Positions 37,201 through 49,573 of a stretch of 64,000 bases of DNA are shown here, piece by piece. The stretch comes from Plantago major (Eukaryota > Streptophyta > Magnoliopsida > Lamiales > Plantaginaceae), in assembly GCA_026545765.1 (NCBI GenBank), contig CM048841.1, positions 75,204,217-75,268,216 on the forward strand, written 5' to 3'. The first letter of the stretch is position 1; each line of letters begins with the position of its first letter. The translations under genes were made by a program, and so were the position numbers. The notes beneath the pieces are model-generated. The model saw only the letters and a list, made by a program, of their open reading frames with translations, had not been told where the DNA came from and did no database searches.

Positions 37201-38636
37201 CAGTGAAAATAATGAACAAAATCTAAAGGAAAGAGAGAGAGAGAGAAAACTTTGCAAATAAGAAACTGCCATCAACTATACAAAAACAGCCGTAGTGTTA
37301 TGTTTACATTTTCGTCAAGCTTCTTTCGCCACTTGTGGTTTGCAGTAACATCATGTCTCTCCTTCTTGCTGCTTCGCAGAGTTCTCCCGTCAACACTTTT
37401 TCCAGCTTCCTCTATATTTGTCTTCCTTTTTACATTTTGTATCCACTTGTTCTCCAGCTTTCTCCAGGACCTTCTTTTCCGGCTTGCCTTTTCCTCATAT
37501 TCTGAAGATCCTACATCCCCATTTGTTTCTCGCTCCTCAGTCTCCTTCACTTCTTCTTCAAGTGTCTCCTCCCTCGTCTGCTTTCTCTTCTTCCCTGTTT
37601 TCTGGCTTCCTTCTTCCATATTTTTCTTGGCCTTGCTGGATTGTTTCCCATCTTCACTTGTTCCAACTCCGTCCTCATTACTGTCCTCATCTTCCTCCTC
37701 TCCCTTATCTTTTGACGACTTCCTCCCAGACCTTCTCTTCTGACTTCCCACTTTCCTCTTTTTCTCCTCTCTCACACTCCGTCCACCACTAGACTCGTCT
37801 GCCGCTGCCTTACTCTTTCTCCTGCAAACCTTCTTCTGATCCTTTTCCAACCCATACTCATCTTTATCCCAATCCTTCAGCCTTGTTTTTGCTTCCAGGT
37901 TAGCTTTCCTGGATGACAATCTCCTTGCTGAAGTACCCTCTTTAAACTCCTCTCCTTTCCCACTTGAATTGAATTCCTTTTTCTTTACTTTCTCACTCTC
38001 AGTCTCCATTCCTTCTACATTATCTCTACCCTCATCTTCTTCCACATCTCCCTTCTCCTCCTTCCCCACAACTACCTTTTCCTCTACCGCCATATTTTCC
38101 CCTTCCTCCATACATTCCTCCTCTAAAGCAGAATTTTCATCTCTCCCCAAATTCCCATCAGGAGCAACCTGTTTGTCTTCTACAGCTATCTTTTCCTCTT
38201 CACCCATGCTTCCATCCACTGCAACATCTTCCTCTTTCACAATATCTCCATCTACCTGCATAATTTCATCTTTCTCCATACATTCTTCTACAGCAGAATC
38301 TTCATCTCTCCCCAAATGCCCATCAAGAGTAACCTTTTTCTCTTCCCCCATACTCTCATCCACTCCAAAATCTTCCCTTTTCTCCACATCTCCACCTAAA
38401 GCCGTGTTCTTTTCTTTCTCCACACATTCTTCCAGTACAGAATCCCCCTCTCTCTCCACTTTCATATCAACAGCAACCTTTCCATCTATCACCATATCAT
38501 CTTCAACAGCTTTCTTTACCTCTTTCTCCAAACTACCCTCACCCACATCAATTTCCCCTTGTTTCACCAAATTCTCATCAACAGCAAGCTTCTCCATAAT
38601 TTCTTCTCCCACAAATTTTTCGTCTTTTTCACTCAT
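31221..38636 (-). CDS. JmjC-domain histone H3K9 demethylase, KDM3/JMJ25-like (gene A)
   Basis: KDM3-type proteins remove mono- and dimethyl marks from H3K9 in the nucleus using Fe(II) and 2-oxoglutarate. The 12 exons are 38636-37308, 37166-37051, 36777-36678, 36495-36357, 36065-36002, 35631-34887, 34014-33685, 33570-32953, 32708-32636, 32552-32467, 31955-31836 and 31292-31221; all phases match, giving 1263 residues. Residues 1-443 (exon 1) are acidic and Lys-rich with three repeats of about 47 residues (53-187), then basic nuclear-localisation-like runs (SAKVKK-type, [13 protein letters not shown]). Exons 2-3 are a RING-like zinc finger ([37 protein letters not shown]). Exon 6 holds a second Cys-rich motif ([20 protein letters not shown]). 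The JmjC iron ligands are HCD ([11 protein letters not shown], about 935-937) and the distal His in [11 protein letters not shown] (about 1194). The protein looks active. Lysine target is inferred from the family. Confidence 0.92.
35750..35912. repeat. Poly-C and poly-G inverted pair in an intron of gene A
   Basis: GTAC followed by a C-run (about 35,759-35,772) faces a G-run followed by GTAC (about 35,898-35,914) across about 125 bp, so the two could pair. It lies in the intron between the exons at 36065-36002 and 35631-34887. A TG/GA microsatellite follows at 35,956-35,990. Confidence 0.6.
38076..38480 (-). repeat. Coding minisatellite: three acidic repeats of about 47 residues in gene A
   Basis: Residues 53-99, 100-147 and 148-187 of gene A align with each other: each starts KVAVD, KVTLD or KIAVE, passes through a [31 protein letters not shown] block, and the first two end in SMGEE. 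Gene B lacks them, so they arose or expanded after the A/B split, or B lost them. Confidence 0.7.
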
Positions 38637-38756
38637 ATTCAGCTGAAACGCCTTCTCTCTCTATATAGTGCAAAAGATTTGGTCTTTAATTAGAAATTGG
38701 AATGTGACACCTAGTTAGGTTTCCCTGTTGAACTGGTTTGGGTTTTATAGTGTACC

Positions 38757-38771
38757 AAAACGACGCCGTTT
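38757..38771. promoter_or_regulatory. ACGCCG variant of the promoter palindrome, gene A
   Basis: AAAACGACGCCGTTT lies 121-135 bp upstream of the gene A ATG. It differs by one base from the perfect palindrome upstream of genes B and C. It is probably a core promoter or bZIP/TCP-like site; its role is inferred. Confidence 0.5.
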
Positions 38772-38947
38772 GGTATTCAAGCGTCGTTTGAATTACCAGT
38801 TTACCATTAAAAAACAGCGGGCCGATTACACATGGTTTTGTAATTATCCCGCCTCTTTCGCTACTTTTTAGGGCAAAATTTATGGAGCCAATTCTAGTTT
38901 AGCCCTAGTGTCTTTCTGTCTGTCCAGTAGGAATTAAATTTGATTTG

Positions 38948-38983
38948 ATGGATAGATAGACAGACAGATGGATAGATAGATAC
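38948..38983. repeat. GATA/GACA microsatellite
   Basis: A short run of GATA and GACA tetramers about 310 bp upstream of gene A. Confidence 0.7.
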
Positions 38984-39115
38984 TCTGTTATTTTCAAGGT
39001 TTAACTGCTCTGTTTTAATACTCAAAGTTTTAATTATGGAATCAGTATTTTGCTCATTTTTTAAATATATAATGACAGATTTATCTAAAATTTTATTTAT
39101 GCACAACCCGACCTT

Positions 39116-39880
39116 TTTAATGGATTAAGTTTTGTGAAATACTGTATCAGTTTAAAAAATACAGGACACATTTGTATAAATTGAACGAGTGTGCAGAACA
39201 CTAGAGATATGCTCTTTCATCATACTCAATAAAAACTGGTTTTTTACAAGAATTTTACTCAATAAAAATTGGTTTTTTACAAGAGTTTTACTTTAAACTT
39301 TACTCGGTTGTTTTCTGAATTCTTCACCTGAAATTTGTGCTTATGGATCCTATCATTCTGCTCATGTCTTCTTACAGAATTTAAAATATTGATATTACAC
39401 TTATCAACCAACTATTACATCAACATGTATGATTTGTTACTTTTTGAACAGGTGAAGCATAGTTTCCATGTGATATTTGACAGAAAGTGTACATTTAATG
39501 ACTCTTGATTTGTGTTCATTTTCTCAATATATGACGGTTATATCTTGTCACGTAATTATAATTTTTAAATGGATAATGTTTTGTGAAATACAGTATCTGT
39601 TTAGATAATACACGACACATTTGTATAAACTGAATAAGGGTGCGAAACACATTTAGATATCTGGTTATTTCATTAGATTCAGTATAGACATTTTTTATTT
39701 GCAAGAATTTTACTTTAAACGGAACTCAGTTGATTTCTAATTTTTTCACCTGGAATTTGTGCTTATGGATCCTATCTTTCTGCTTGTGTCTTCTAACATT
39801 ATTGATATTACCATTATTAACCAACTATTACATCATGTATAATTTGTAGTAACTTTTTGAACACGTGAAACATACTATGT
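39116..39880. repeat. Tandem duplication with a period of about 450 bp
   Basis: TTTTGTGAAATAC at 39,130 and 39,579 starts two matching stretches that also share ACACATTTGTATAAA, GCTTATGGATCCTATC and CCAACTATTACATCA in the same order. Copy 1 contains an extra 37-bp tandem repeat (CAATAAAAACTGG then TTTTTTACAAGA) at 39,228-39,295. There is no coding content. Confidence 0.75.
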
Positions 39881-41229
39881 GAATACTATTTGAGAAGTCT
39901 ACTGTTGATAGATATGTTTGACTGTTTGTAATTTGTGAATTGTAATAGGAATTAGGTGGATGATAAATTTCATGTGACAGTGGGTATCAAGGCATAGTAA
40001 ATCTATTTTCCTAGTAAAAAGTACAATTCTACTATTGAACCCGTAAAATAAATAACTAGATAATAAGGTAAAATAAATAACCAGGGAACAAGGTAAATGT
40101 TGTGTGTTAAGCGTATTATGAGAAAAATAGATGATAATGTTGGAGTAGGATTTATTGCATTAAAAACAAAAAACGGAATTAACATTAGTCAAACACTACC
40201 GCCCATAAAAATAAAATTCGTATTAGTTCTTAAGCTTGTAAATCCGGCGAACTTGACTTGTTAAAATGTGAAACGTAATTCTGACACCCCGTGTTTGTCC
40301 TTACTTGACATGAAAATTCTTAGAAATAATTCATCAATAAACTATGCAACGGAATTATAAATAGCAAAATATTGAAACATTACAGAATCTTGAAAATCGT
40401 GAAAGTGAAAAATGTTTAAAATGCTTATGGTAAAGATCACTGCACCCGCAACGTTCCACTCCGATAGCTCGGCTTCAAACCTAAAATTGATATTTTAGAA
40501 AGGGGTCAGTCGTGACCACTGATTAAGCAAGCTTCATGCACGTACCATGACCTACAATTCTATCTTTATATATTTAAAATATTTAAGTGTCTGTTTGGCA
40601 TGCGACTATAACAACACAAAACAACCTTATTAAAAACTCAAAGTTTGAACTCTTGAATTAATTCATAACTAATACTTGGCTTGACTTTAAACTTGTAGCT
40701 TAAATGGCAATTGAGTATAAAATAGAAGCATTTCACGTCAGTGTACAAACTTGATAGCACGAATTATGTATTTTTGAAGTGGTAAATTTAACTATCGCGA
40801 TGAATTTGATGAACACAAATTATATATATTTTTAAGTTGTAGATTCAACCAGAAGTTAGATTTTTATACTATAAAATGGTTATCATTAAAATGTTAGATA
40901 AAACTATGGATTTTATGTTCAAATATCACTAACAGGTTAATTTTTGGTAAACAAATTTGTTTATGTATATATATATATTTTTTTTTAAATGTATATTGGG
41001 TACCGCTCTATAACCACTTTCACTCTTTTACGAATTTTCACTCCCGATAATAAACTGCTGGAAGAGCAATTCAGTTAGCCCCTACCATAATTAAATGTAT
41101 GTGCGGAGTGAGCAGAGACCCTAATATGGGATGTCTGTTTTCTTTTCCTAGTTACCTGAAGAGGTGGTTTAAATCCTTTTGAAAAACAATTACCTCGACT
41201 CTTTGGCCAAGTTATATCACAAGGACTTC
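39881..41229. other. Intergenic, nothing recognised
   Basis: AT-rich spacer between the tandem duplication and the ATG16 fragment. A TATATATATATATTTTTTTT run lies near 40,966. No gene or delimited repeat was found. Confidence 0.4.
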
Positions 41230-42040
41230 CATCATTTCAGATATAGCAGCTAGATAATTGCATACCCATATTCAATCCTTTGAAGGTTGTGCGCATTCTT
41301 CATATAACAGACAGTGGAAATGGCTATGATTCTCCAAACACATAACACAAGATATGTACATACATTCCCTGTATGTACAAACCCATAGGCGCAGATCCTT
41401 CTGCAACGCGACTATCATTAGGGCTGATACACGATTTACTCCAATTAGAGCCACTATTCGCTCGCTTTCAATTTAGCACAAATTTCAAGAGTCAGCACAT
41501 CAGATAAAATATGCAAATTATATATCCCACCAAACAAAATCTACTTCGACTTCTAGACAATGAGAAAAAGATGAGTAATATAAAGAATTTTCACTCGGAA
41601 GATTTCCTCATTGAACATCTCGCAACCAAAGTTTTAATCCACATTGATAGAGACAAACAGAATACATCTCATGGTCAAAGGTAAGAAATTAATGCTTCCT
41701 CACATCACAACAGAGACTTTGTCCACATGGCCAGTGAATGGTTATGACCAAAATTCACATTCCGTGGGTATAAGTTACTTTACCTACTAGTTGCTACCTT
41801 CTATACGGGCATGCAGATATCAAGAATGGAACCCAAGAGAGCCACAAAGATGACGAGTTAGTGTCCCCATGTTTTTGCAGTCTTGTCCTGTCCTCTACCA
41901 AGAAATTTAGAGGGACTGTATATATGTGAATAAAAGAGAAGCAGATCCACCATAATGGGCAGGGATCCTCTTGCTTGCATCTAGCTTGAATTGTTGATGT
42001 AAACCTAAAGCTCAGCACCTACCTTCTTTACACATTGACA
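41230..42040 (-). pseudogene. Decayed ATG16 WD40 fragment
   Basis: The minus strand matches parts of the ATG16 last exon at 60.5-61.5 kb in the same order. GTGCTGAGCTTT...GGATCCCTGCCCATTATGG corresponds to GAEFY...RIPAHDGG. RGQDKTAKTWG corresponds to GGQDKTIKMWDT. TTGGGTTCCATTCTTGATAT corresponds to GSLGSILDL. TGGCCATGTGGACAAAGTC corresponds to GHVDKVC. A piece near 41,455-41,400 corresponds to NWSRSCISP. Frames are broken and large pieces are missing. It lies just behind JmjC gene B on the same strand. Confidence 0.75.
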
Positions 42041-42793
42041 TGTGCTGTTTCCCTTCAGCATTTTGTCTGAGAGAGAATGAACTAGCGTCAAATAAATCAT
42101 CTGTAGTGAAGGAACCATCCTTGAAAGGAGAAGACAAGAAAGGGCAAGTTAACATAATTTGGCTAAAGCAGGATCAAACTGAATTTCAAGATTGACATGT
42201 TAACATGTGCAGTAATTCTACCTAGCGGATGAAGAACATCAATAAACTACGATATTATCTTCAGTGAAATCACGTTCCCACGCATGGAGATTCATAAAAT
42301 TATATTATCACTTATTAAACGTATCAACAGCAGTTTCAAAGCTATTAGTATAATTTCCAAAACATTGTTGCAAATATTATTCCATCTTGAAGTGCATGTC
42401 AGATGTTACGCACAATGCTACAGTGGAAATCTAGCCTCCAATCGATTTGCTTAAGATCTTATGTAAGTGGAAATGGGATCTTGTTTTATAGTGCATGACC
42501 ACTCTGATTTATTTGAGAAGCATAAGCAATGGGGCAAAGCTTCTACAAGAACTCAATGAAGCAACTTTTTACATGTATGATGGAATAAGCAAAGCATAAC
42601 GAAATTCTGAGAACACCTCGAAAGAAAAAATAAGTAGATTTTAATGACACCGGGAACGCGTGCTATCAAGTATCAACAATGATATTGCTAACAAAACAGC
42701 CCTTCTGTGTATAAAAAAAATAAGCACAAGTCTACAAAGCCCCATATTATTATTTGCACACTAGTGCTGTAACAAAATTGTGAAGAGTATTGT
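42041..42793. other. 3' flank of gene B
   Basis: No certain coding sequence. This would hold the 3' UTR of gene B, or a further 3' exon if the donor-like GTACGT at its last codons is used. AT-rich, no repeat recognised. Confidence 0.4.
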
Positions 42794-45700
42794 TCAAACA
42801 CGTACCATTTCTGTTCCTTTCTCCAATTTCTCGACAGCATTCTTGATAGCATGAATAGTCATCTTCTTCACCTTTAACAATAAAATCAGATGAGTTAAAT
42901 GACGCGTTGACTTAACAAAATATTATGCATTTGAATTCCTTTTGCCTAGTCTACAATCAAGAAATGTTGTTGTCAAACGCGCTACTAGCAATACATATTG
43001 CTGTTTCCAGAGATGGACATGGGCCCTAACATCAAGTTCTGAGAATCAATTCAGTAGACTTAATAGAAATTCGACCCATCACATCATCGTGCAAGTGTCA
43101 AAATAGCCAACAATAGCGCTGAAACCTTAACAAGAAGTATTATATCTTTGCTTTAGTGTCAGAACAATAGACCACTTGGCAGAGACGAGAGTCACAAGGG
43201 GTATAGAACTAGAAATCAAAGTCTCATAGTCAGAATTGCTTCTCTTCTCCTAGATACATGTATAACTACATGCATGGTCACATTTTAATGGCATAGACAC
43301 ACATACAGGATAAACCACTCGAGTTCAGATATTTCACGGCATTTACTCCAGAATAGAAAAGTGACAACAGGAATCATGTTCTCGGGATGTAGCAGTAGTG
43401 TAGTCTGTGTAGATGAAATTGTACCTCTAACTTATCTTCCTTGGCCCTGTGGCCTCTAGGAAGAACGCGAAATTCCTTAGTCAACCTGAAACACTCTCCG
43501 ACATTTTCTGGTGAAACGAAGTCGAGTGCGACCTTTATGCATGACTGATTAAAAACACAAGAGAGCATGTTAGGCAATACAGAGACAAATAAGATGAAAA
43601 TTTAGCTTTAAATCAAAAATATATTTAGCTGCTGACTATTACAGCCACATTAAGCAAACTCTATAAACAGAAAGATCTGACAAACTAAAAGAAAGTGCTT
43701 GCAAATTCACTTCATGACACTAGATGCCTTGTGTAATTACCAGCTCTAGACGACATTCGCTAGTAAAAAACAGTATCTGCAATTTACAAACAGGTTGATA
43801 TTGTATAATCCAAGCTTTAGATATGGAGAAAGAACTCTTTTCACGGGAAATTAGTACCTCCACCATTGTAGTATTTGACTAGACCTCACCCATTACAAAG
43901 CAAACAAGTTCCGTGAATACAAAGAATACAAGTTTCAAGAAAATAAAGTATAGGAACATGTACCAGACCCAAGAAGGAGACAAAAAAAGATCCCAACAAA
44001 ATAAAATTGCAGGTCACTAAACATGTGAAGCAGGCCAATGAAAACTATACGTATGTCTTTGAGCTCAATGATGAACATTAATAGTGCTCGAGTGTATTCA
44101 TCAAAACAGATTGAGTAATACACAATTCACAGAAAAACTACGTACCTTCAGATTTCTCACTTGATGGGGACAACCCGCAGGTATGAAGACAGCATCACCT
44201 AATTTCTGAACAAATGTCCATGGCTCAATTCCTGGCAGCCATAACTAATGAATAAAGTGAACCGAAAGAACATAAACAATGGTCATAAATCAGAAATGCA
44301 CTCAGACGAACCGTATTCTTCCTTGAGTCGCCTCTTGTGCTCCATAGTCAAGTAAACATTTTGATCATGAATGGGATGGTCAACCTGGAGTGGACATGTG
44401 AGCATCATCTCAATAAACACATAATATGCAATGACTCCATAGTAGTTTAAACAAAAGAAATGAGGGTCGCATAATGGAAGAGTATTAATGTCTGAATACA
44501 TACAAGGAGCTCTTCAGAAAGCAACAAAGATGTTCAACTACTGTTCAATCCGATAAATTTCTAAGCACCTTTAAAATATCAAAATTATCACTGGAGATTC
44601 CAAATAGCAAACACCGGCATTACTTCCAAACAATAAATGAATATATAAAATTAGAAATGCATTTTACAAAATTGGAAATTACCTGTGGTAATTGGTTACC
44701 ATAGATGTGCCTGAACTCTTTATGGTGCTTCCTCACATATTCTTCCAGTAATGGCACATCTTCCCTCCGAAAAATATCCCAAAGAGCACCACCTTCAGGG
44801 TCAGATAAAATTTCTGGTAGAGGTTCTGGAGCCAGAGTACTATTACATTCCTGTTTTACTTGCTCATCTTTTTGTCCTCCTTGAAGAGTTTCTGAGATAT
44901 CCAACAAATTCAGCTGATGATCACTTAATTGCAAACCCGATCCATGTGTTTCATCTTCCCGTGCACTAGGACATAACTCTCCCCCCACATCTCCAACTTC
45001 CTGTTTCAACATTTGAGTTTCCATCGGCTCTTCTATTGCTGAATTTCCACCGAGTTCTTTTCCCACTTCTGACTCAGAAGTTACTAGTTCATTGGCTTCA
45101 TCAGTGAAAGCCTGTGAAAAAGGCTCCTCGAGCAATCTGGAAGTTCCATTTTCATTAACTATCTGGTTTCTAATCCTTTTATTCAGGTGATCATCTCCAT
45201 ACAGTTCTCTTACATCCTGCGCGATATGCTTCTCCTGCAGTTGTCTTATAGCTGAAAGATTCTCAAGTGTGAGATTCACTGCTTGTGTATGTGTAAGTAC
45301 ATTCACCTGTAAGGCAAAAAGAAGAACTTAAACATTTCGATACATTAAAAAAATGATATCCGCCTCTCATAACAAATTTTAGAAGGCCGCAACTCTGTAA
45401 CAGATAAATAAGTCAAAGAAGTGACCATACTGCATCTGACATGTCACAATGTAATTTTGTAACAGAATCCCCCCTTCCCAGTTCTTGAGCAACTCCATTA
45501 GCGATATATGTTTTCGGACCCATATCTGGCTTGATAGACTTTTCAGGTAGCTTAACAGCGAGATTTAAGTACCCACTGCGGGGGTGAGTATATTCCTGGA
45601 AAGGCAAGGAATCGATGAATTCAGCACCGTGACGAGGCAAATACTCGTCAAACTTGTCAGACGGAGGCCAATCTTTCAACTTTAGAATCTCAGGCCATCC

Positions 45701-48700
45701 TTGATCATCAAATCTGCCCTTGGTATACCCGTCAAAAAACTTGTGGATATTTATGTCGACCTGTTTGACAACAAAGAAAAAAATTCACAAAATTTTCACT
45801 CGACACTTGTAAAGCACGATTCTTGCAAATCTGCATGAAGGCCTGAAATTAATTTTTAGTTCTGGTGGAAGATCATTATTAATACTATCTAAACTAGTAG
45901 AAAATTCAAACTTTTTCATGTATCACGGCCCACACTTCAATAAGCATTAGGAATGTTTTTATGGCTTCAGTGCGATAACAATATCTCCGTATGACCTAAC
46001 ATGCAAACAAATGATTCTGTAAACAAACAAGGCAGTTCAATATCAGTTGATGCAGCTGTTTCCAGGTCTGAATTGAAATAGGGTAGAGAGATGTAGCAGA
46101 ACGTGCAATTAACATAAATCGGCAAGCACTGCCGCTGGCTGATCATTATTGCTACGGGTTCAGAAACAGATGACCACATATACATACACTAATTTAATTA
46201 CAGTTTATACAGTGAAAAGAACAGGTCTGTGCAGCTCGAAAGAAGGAAAATTAAAGTTCATCTGTTTGATACTGACCTCACACCAGCTCAAGCAATTTGT
46301 AGCAACCACATTTAGACGGGCACCACGTTTTCTGTTTGATACTTCACGACAAGCCCGCCACATAACATAAGGATCCCAGCTCAGACCATATGTCTTCTCT
46401 AGGACATTACTCACAATCACAGGCTCGCCCTTCGACCAATGCCATTGAAAATGTTTCAAGTCCTCCTGATGCAGGTCTTGCGCCATTGGACAGTATAAAA
46501 AATTGTCCACTGAGTCTTCTCTAGAAGCTGCCTTGCGCAATTTATTACCATCACTTGCATTCTCATCCAAGAATTTCACACACGAGCACCCCTGCTCAAA
46601 ATTTTCAGTAACACCCTCCAAATTCAGCTTGAAGGCCAACTTTTCTGCTCTTAGCAACAACTCAGCAACCGAATCATCTTCAAACATGCACTTCAATTCA
46701 AGAACTCCTTCACCACAACCCCGTGGGCATGGTATGCCACCCGTCTCAGTAGATCTCCATTCAGATTTTACGTGAGTAGGATCTTTGGTGACAGCTTCAG
46801 CCATTTTAGCATTATCGATTGGCAAGGACAGGTTGGTTTGAGAAATCCCTGGATTCTGAGGACTGGAAATCTTTTTTGTTCCCTTCTCTACACCATGCAA
46901 GTATCCGAGCCCATAATCTACATAGCGCATGACCACTTCACTATCACCTCCCTGTAGGCCTCCCTGTCGAAGCTCTTGACAACAAGTGAGGCAAAGATCA
47001 TACGAGCACTTTGGGTTTGGGCAGTTTCGATGCCAATCCATAATACCAGTTGCACAGTTGTCACTGCATAAATTTCTTAAAATTACTGGCTGCGAACTTT
47101 AGACAGTTTAATCAAACATAAAGCATACTATACAAATAGACACCAGACTAAACCAAGTGCGGGTGTGCATATATTTTTCACACGCACAAATAATATACAG
47201 AGGGAGGGAGGAGATGTACCAGTATATCCTTTCACTAACATCGCACCCTGACTTTTGTGGCTTTATTTCCAAGATTGGTTTCCCTGGCAAAACAACATTG
47301 TAAGAAACTGGCATTTGTATTAACTTGTTTTATGCTACAGAAAATTCATCGCAGGAGGTACATGCAATTCTCCAGCTTAAGGCCCAGTAAATAAAAGAAA
47401 AGAAGAAGAAATTGAAGACGAAGTGCATAAGCAACAGATTTCTTCAATTTCACAAGTTATTTGATATTTGATATTTCATGTTCCAGGTTACAGAACTCAG
47501 AAAATAGATTTACTTCAAGTATCGCAGCTTCCAGTCAACATTTGTTATCAATCTAATGATCTATAGAAACTGTATTCAAATAGTCCATTATAGCACCTAT
47601 AACAGTATGTGAGATCCAAGAAGCAATATCCAACAATTGCATAACTCATCTAGCAATAAGAAGAATTACCATGTATCTGAGCCTCCATTTCCTTCTCGGC
47701 CAGTTGTTCGGCATGGAGTTGATTTAAGAACGGGAGAAGCTTCAAAAGGATGTATCCAGAGTACCGCCTCTCCTCTTCATCACGATATTCAATTTTCTTG
47801 TCCTTCATTTCCTACAAGGGAATAAACAAAACCACAGAAAGCAAAAAATGAAGTATTCCACCAGGAGAATTAATAATAATAAAGATGAGAAGACAATCAC
47901 CAAACAGTATGAGATGGAATTTGTAGTTGCAGGTCTTCATGTGGTACAAAACGAATCAATGGAAAAATAAAAGAAATCGAAGGATGCATAAAACCAACCT
48001 TAATTGGTCCGTGCAGCCGCATGCAATCCTTGCAGTTGCACATTTTACGACAAACAGCGCAGGACATGGCAAAATCATCTTTACTCATGCGAGGATACCT
48101 TAGCACAAATCACTTCCAAACATAAATATGCTACTACTAGAGAAGAAAAGGAAAATGAAAAATAAACATGAGAAGAAAAAAAGAAGAAGAAGAAGCTTAC
48201 GCATACATGAGATAAAATAATTTAAACCAAGAGTTTGTGCCTATATGCATCCCTAATTCTAATGAAAATGAAATCAATTGTATTGGCATTAAGCCGATTT
48301 TGCAGCAATATTTCAAGTTTGATAGTCATACTTGTCTGACCATTGAAAACCCAGATATCAGGGAGCAGACAGAAATTCACGAATCAGTTGAGGGTTCTTC
48401 AAACATATAAATACTGAGCATGAACCAAATTTAAGTTACTCCACCGAAAAAGCAAGGCATGCAATCAATATAATGGAAAATCCATAGCAAACAACAGTAA
48501 TCGATGAAACGGCAGAGTCATAAGGCATAACACACCACTTATTGATGCATATGAAACAGTATCTCTTAGAGTAGCAGTTGGTGCAACGAACTACTTCCCC
48601 TTTATCATTCCTCTTGCACTGGTGGCACGTGGTCCGCTCAATCTTGTTCCCCTGTAAAATCCACAACCAAAAGGCAGGACACAATCAGTAAAAACCAACA

Positions 48701-49218
48701 ACTACAATGATCAGTAAGAAAAGGCAAAATGCAGAAATACAGTTTACATTTTCATCAAACTTGTTACGGGTCATTTTCTTCTCCCTTCCATTCCCAGTGG
48801 TCTTAGGCGAAAAACTCCCATCCTCACTTGCCTCAACTACTACTATCTCTTCGACCGGCTTCTTTACGGAAGGCTTTCTCCCCTTGTTTCTTTTCCCAGG
48901 TTCCTCTAACACCTTTACACCACTTGCAACATTCCCAGCACCACTGGACTCACCTTGAGAAGCCTTTCTCTTTCCCTTTCGTGGTCTTTCCTCCTCACTC
49001 TCATACCCAACCAACCACGCCCGCTTCTGTTTAGCTTCTGCACTGGCTTTCCTGCTTGATCTTCTTCTTCCAGATGAAGCCAAATTTAAGTCCCCTTCTT
49101 CTCCAATCAAGCGCAATTCCTTCTCTTCTCCATTTCCCATCGCAATTTCATGCAACCGCAATTTCTCCTCATCTCTATTCTCCATCTCAATTCCTTCTCC
49201 ATCACCTACATTCTCCAT
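42794..49218 (-). CDS. JmjC-domain histone H3K9 demethylase, KDM3/JMJ25-like (gene B)
   Basis: This is a tandem paralogue of gene A. The exons are 49218-48748, 48651-48536, 48098-47999, 47811-47670, 47283-47220, 47063-46277, 45760-45431, 45306-44683, 44384-44312, 44231-44146, 43544-43425 and 42871-42794; phases match, giving 996 residues. Seven internal exons have exactly the same length as in A. Exon 1 is only 157 codons (443 in A) and keeps a basic region ([18 protein letters not shown]). The RING-like finger reads [31 protein letters not shown]; the second finger [15 protein letters not shown] has an extra NP compared with A. The iron ligands are kept ([22 protein letters not shown]). The exon-3 acceptor is AAG instead of CAG. 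The first in-frame ATG (MENVGDGEG) was taken as start. The last codons (EKGTEMVRV) read through a donor-like GTACGT, so a further 3' exon is possible. Confidence 0.9.
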
Positions 49219-49369
49219 ATCTCCTTGGAATTCAACCACTCAAAACACTGTCTTCTACCTTTCTTCAGTTGGCTTGCCTCCACTGAGTCACACCTGAGCT
49301 TCAAAACGACGTCGTTTGGCTCCTAATGCCTGTTTTCGGTAATTAACAGAGTAATTAGATAGTGAGTGG
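48431..49369. repeat. Identity tract shared with 54,112-55,050
   Basis: About 939 bp covering exons 1-2, the intron between them and the near promoter of gene B recur at a constant offset of 5681 with no difference that I could find. Flanking parts of the B/C duplication differ at many positions. Confidence 0.85.
49303..49317. promoter_or_regulatory. AAAACGACGTCGTTT promoter palindrome, gene B
   Basis: A near-perfect palindrome with ACGT-type core lies 85-99 bp upstream of the gene B ATG; the same word recurs in copy C, and a one-base variant at gene A. Such ACGACGTCGT words are common close to plant transcription starts. Function is inferred. Confidence 0.6.
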
Positions 49370-49573
49370 GTTTAGTTAAAACATGTTTAGCGCATTTCTA
49401 GTGACGATCACTTCTACATCTTGCGCTATGGATGCGCACAATAGTTAATTAACACTAAATTGCATTAGTAATCCACAAATATCTAAAATATGTAAAGGAA
49501 AACGCATGGTAGGACAAAAAAGAATAAACAAAATGATATTTCCTCCTAGAACATTAAAGTTCAATGTATGAGA

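Noticed and set aside
37969-38646. 225-codon plus-strand frame rich in Ser/Thr/Phe
   Set aside because: It is the antisense shadow of the acidic, Glu/Lys-rich exon 1 of JmjC gene A; GAA/GAG/AAG codons read backwards as TTC/CTC/CTT.
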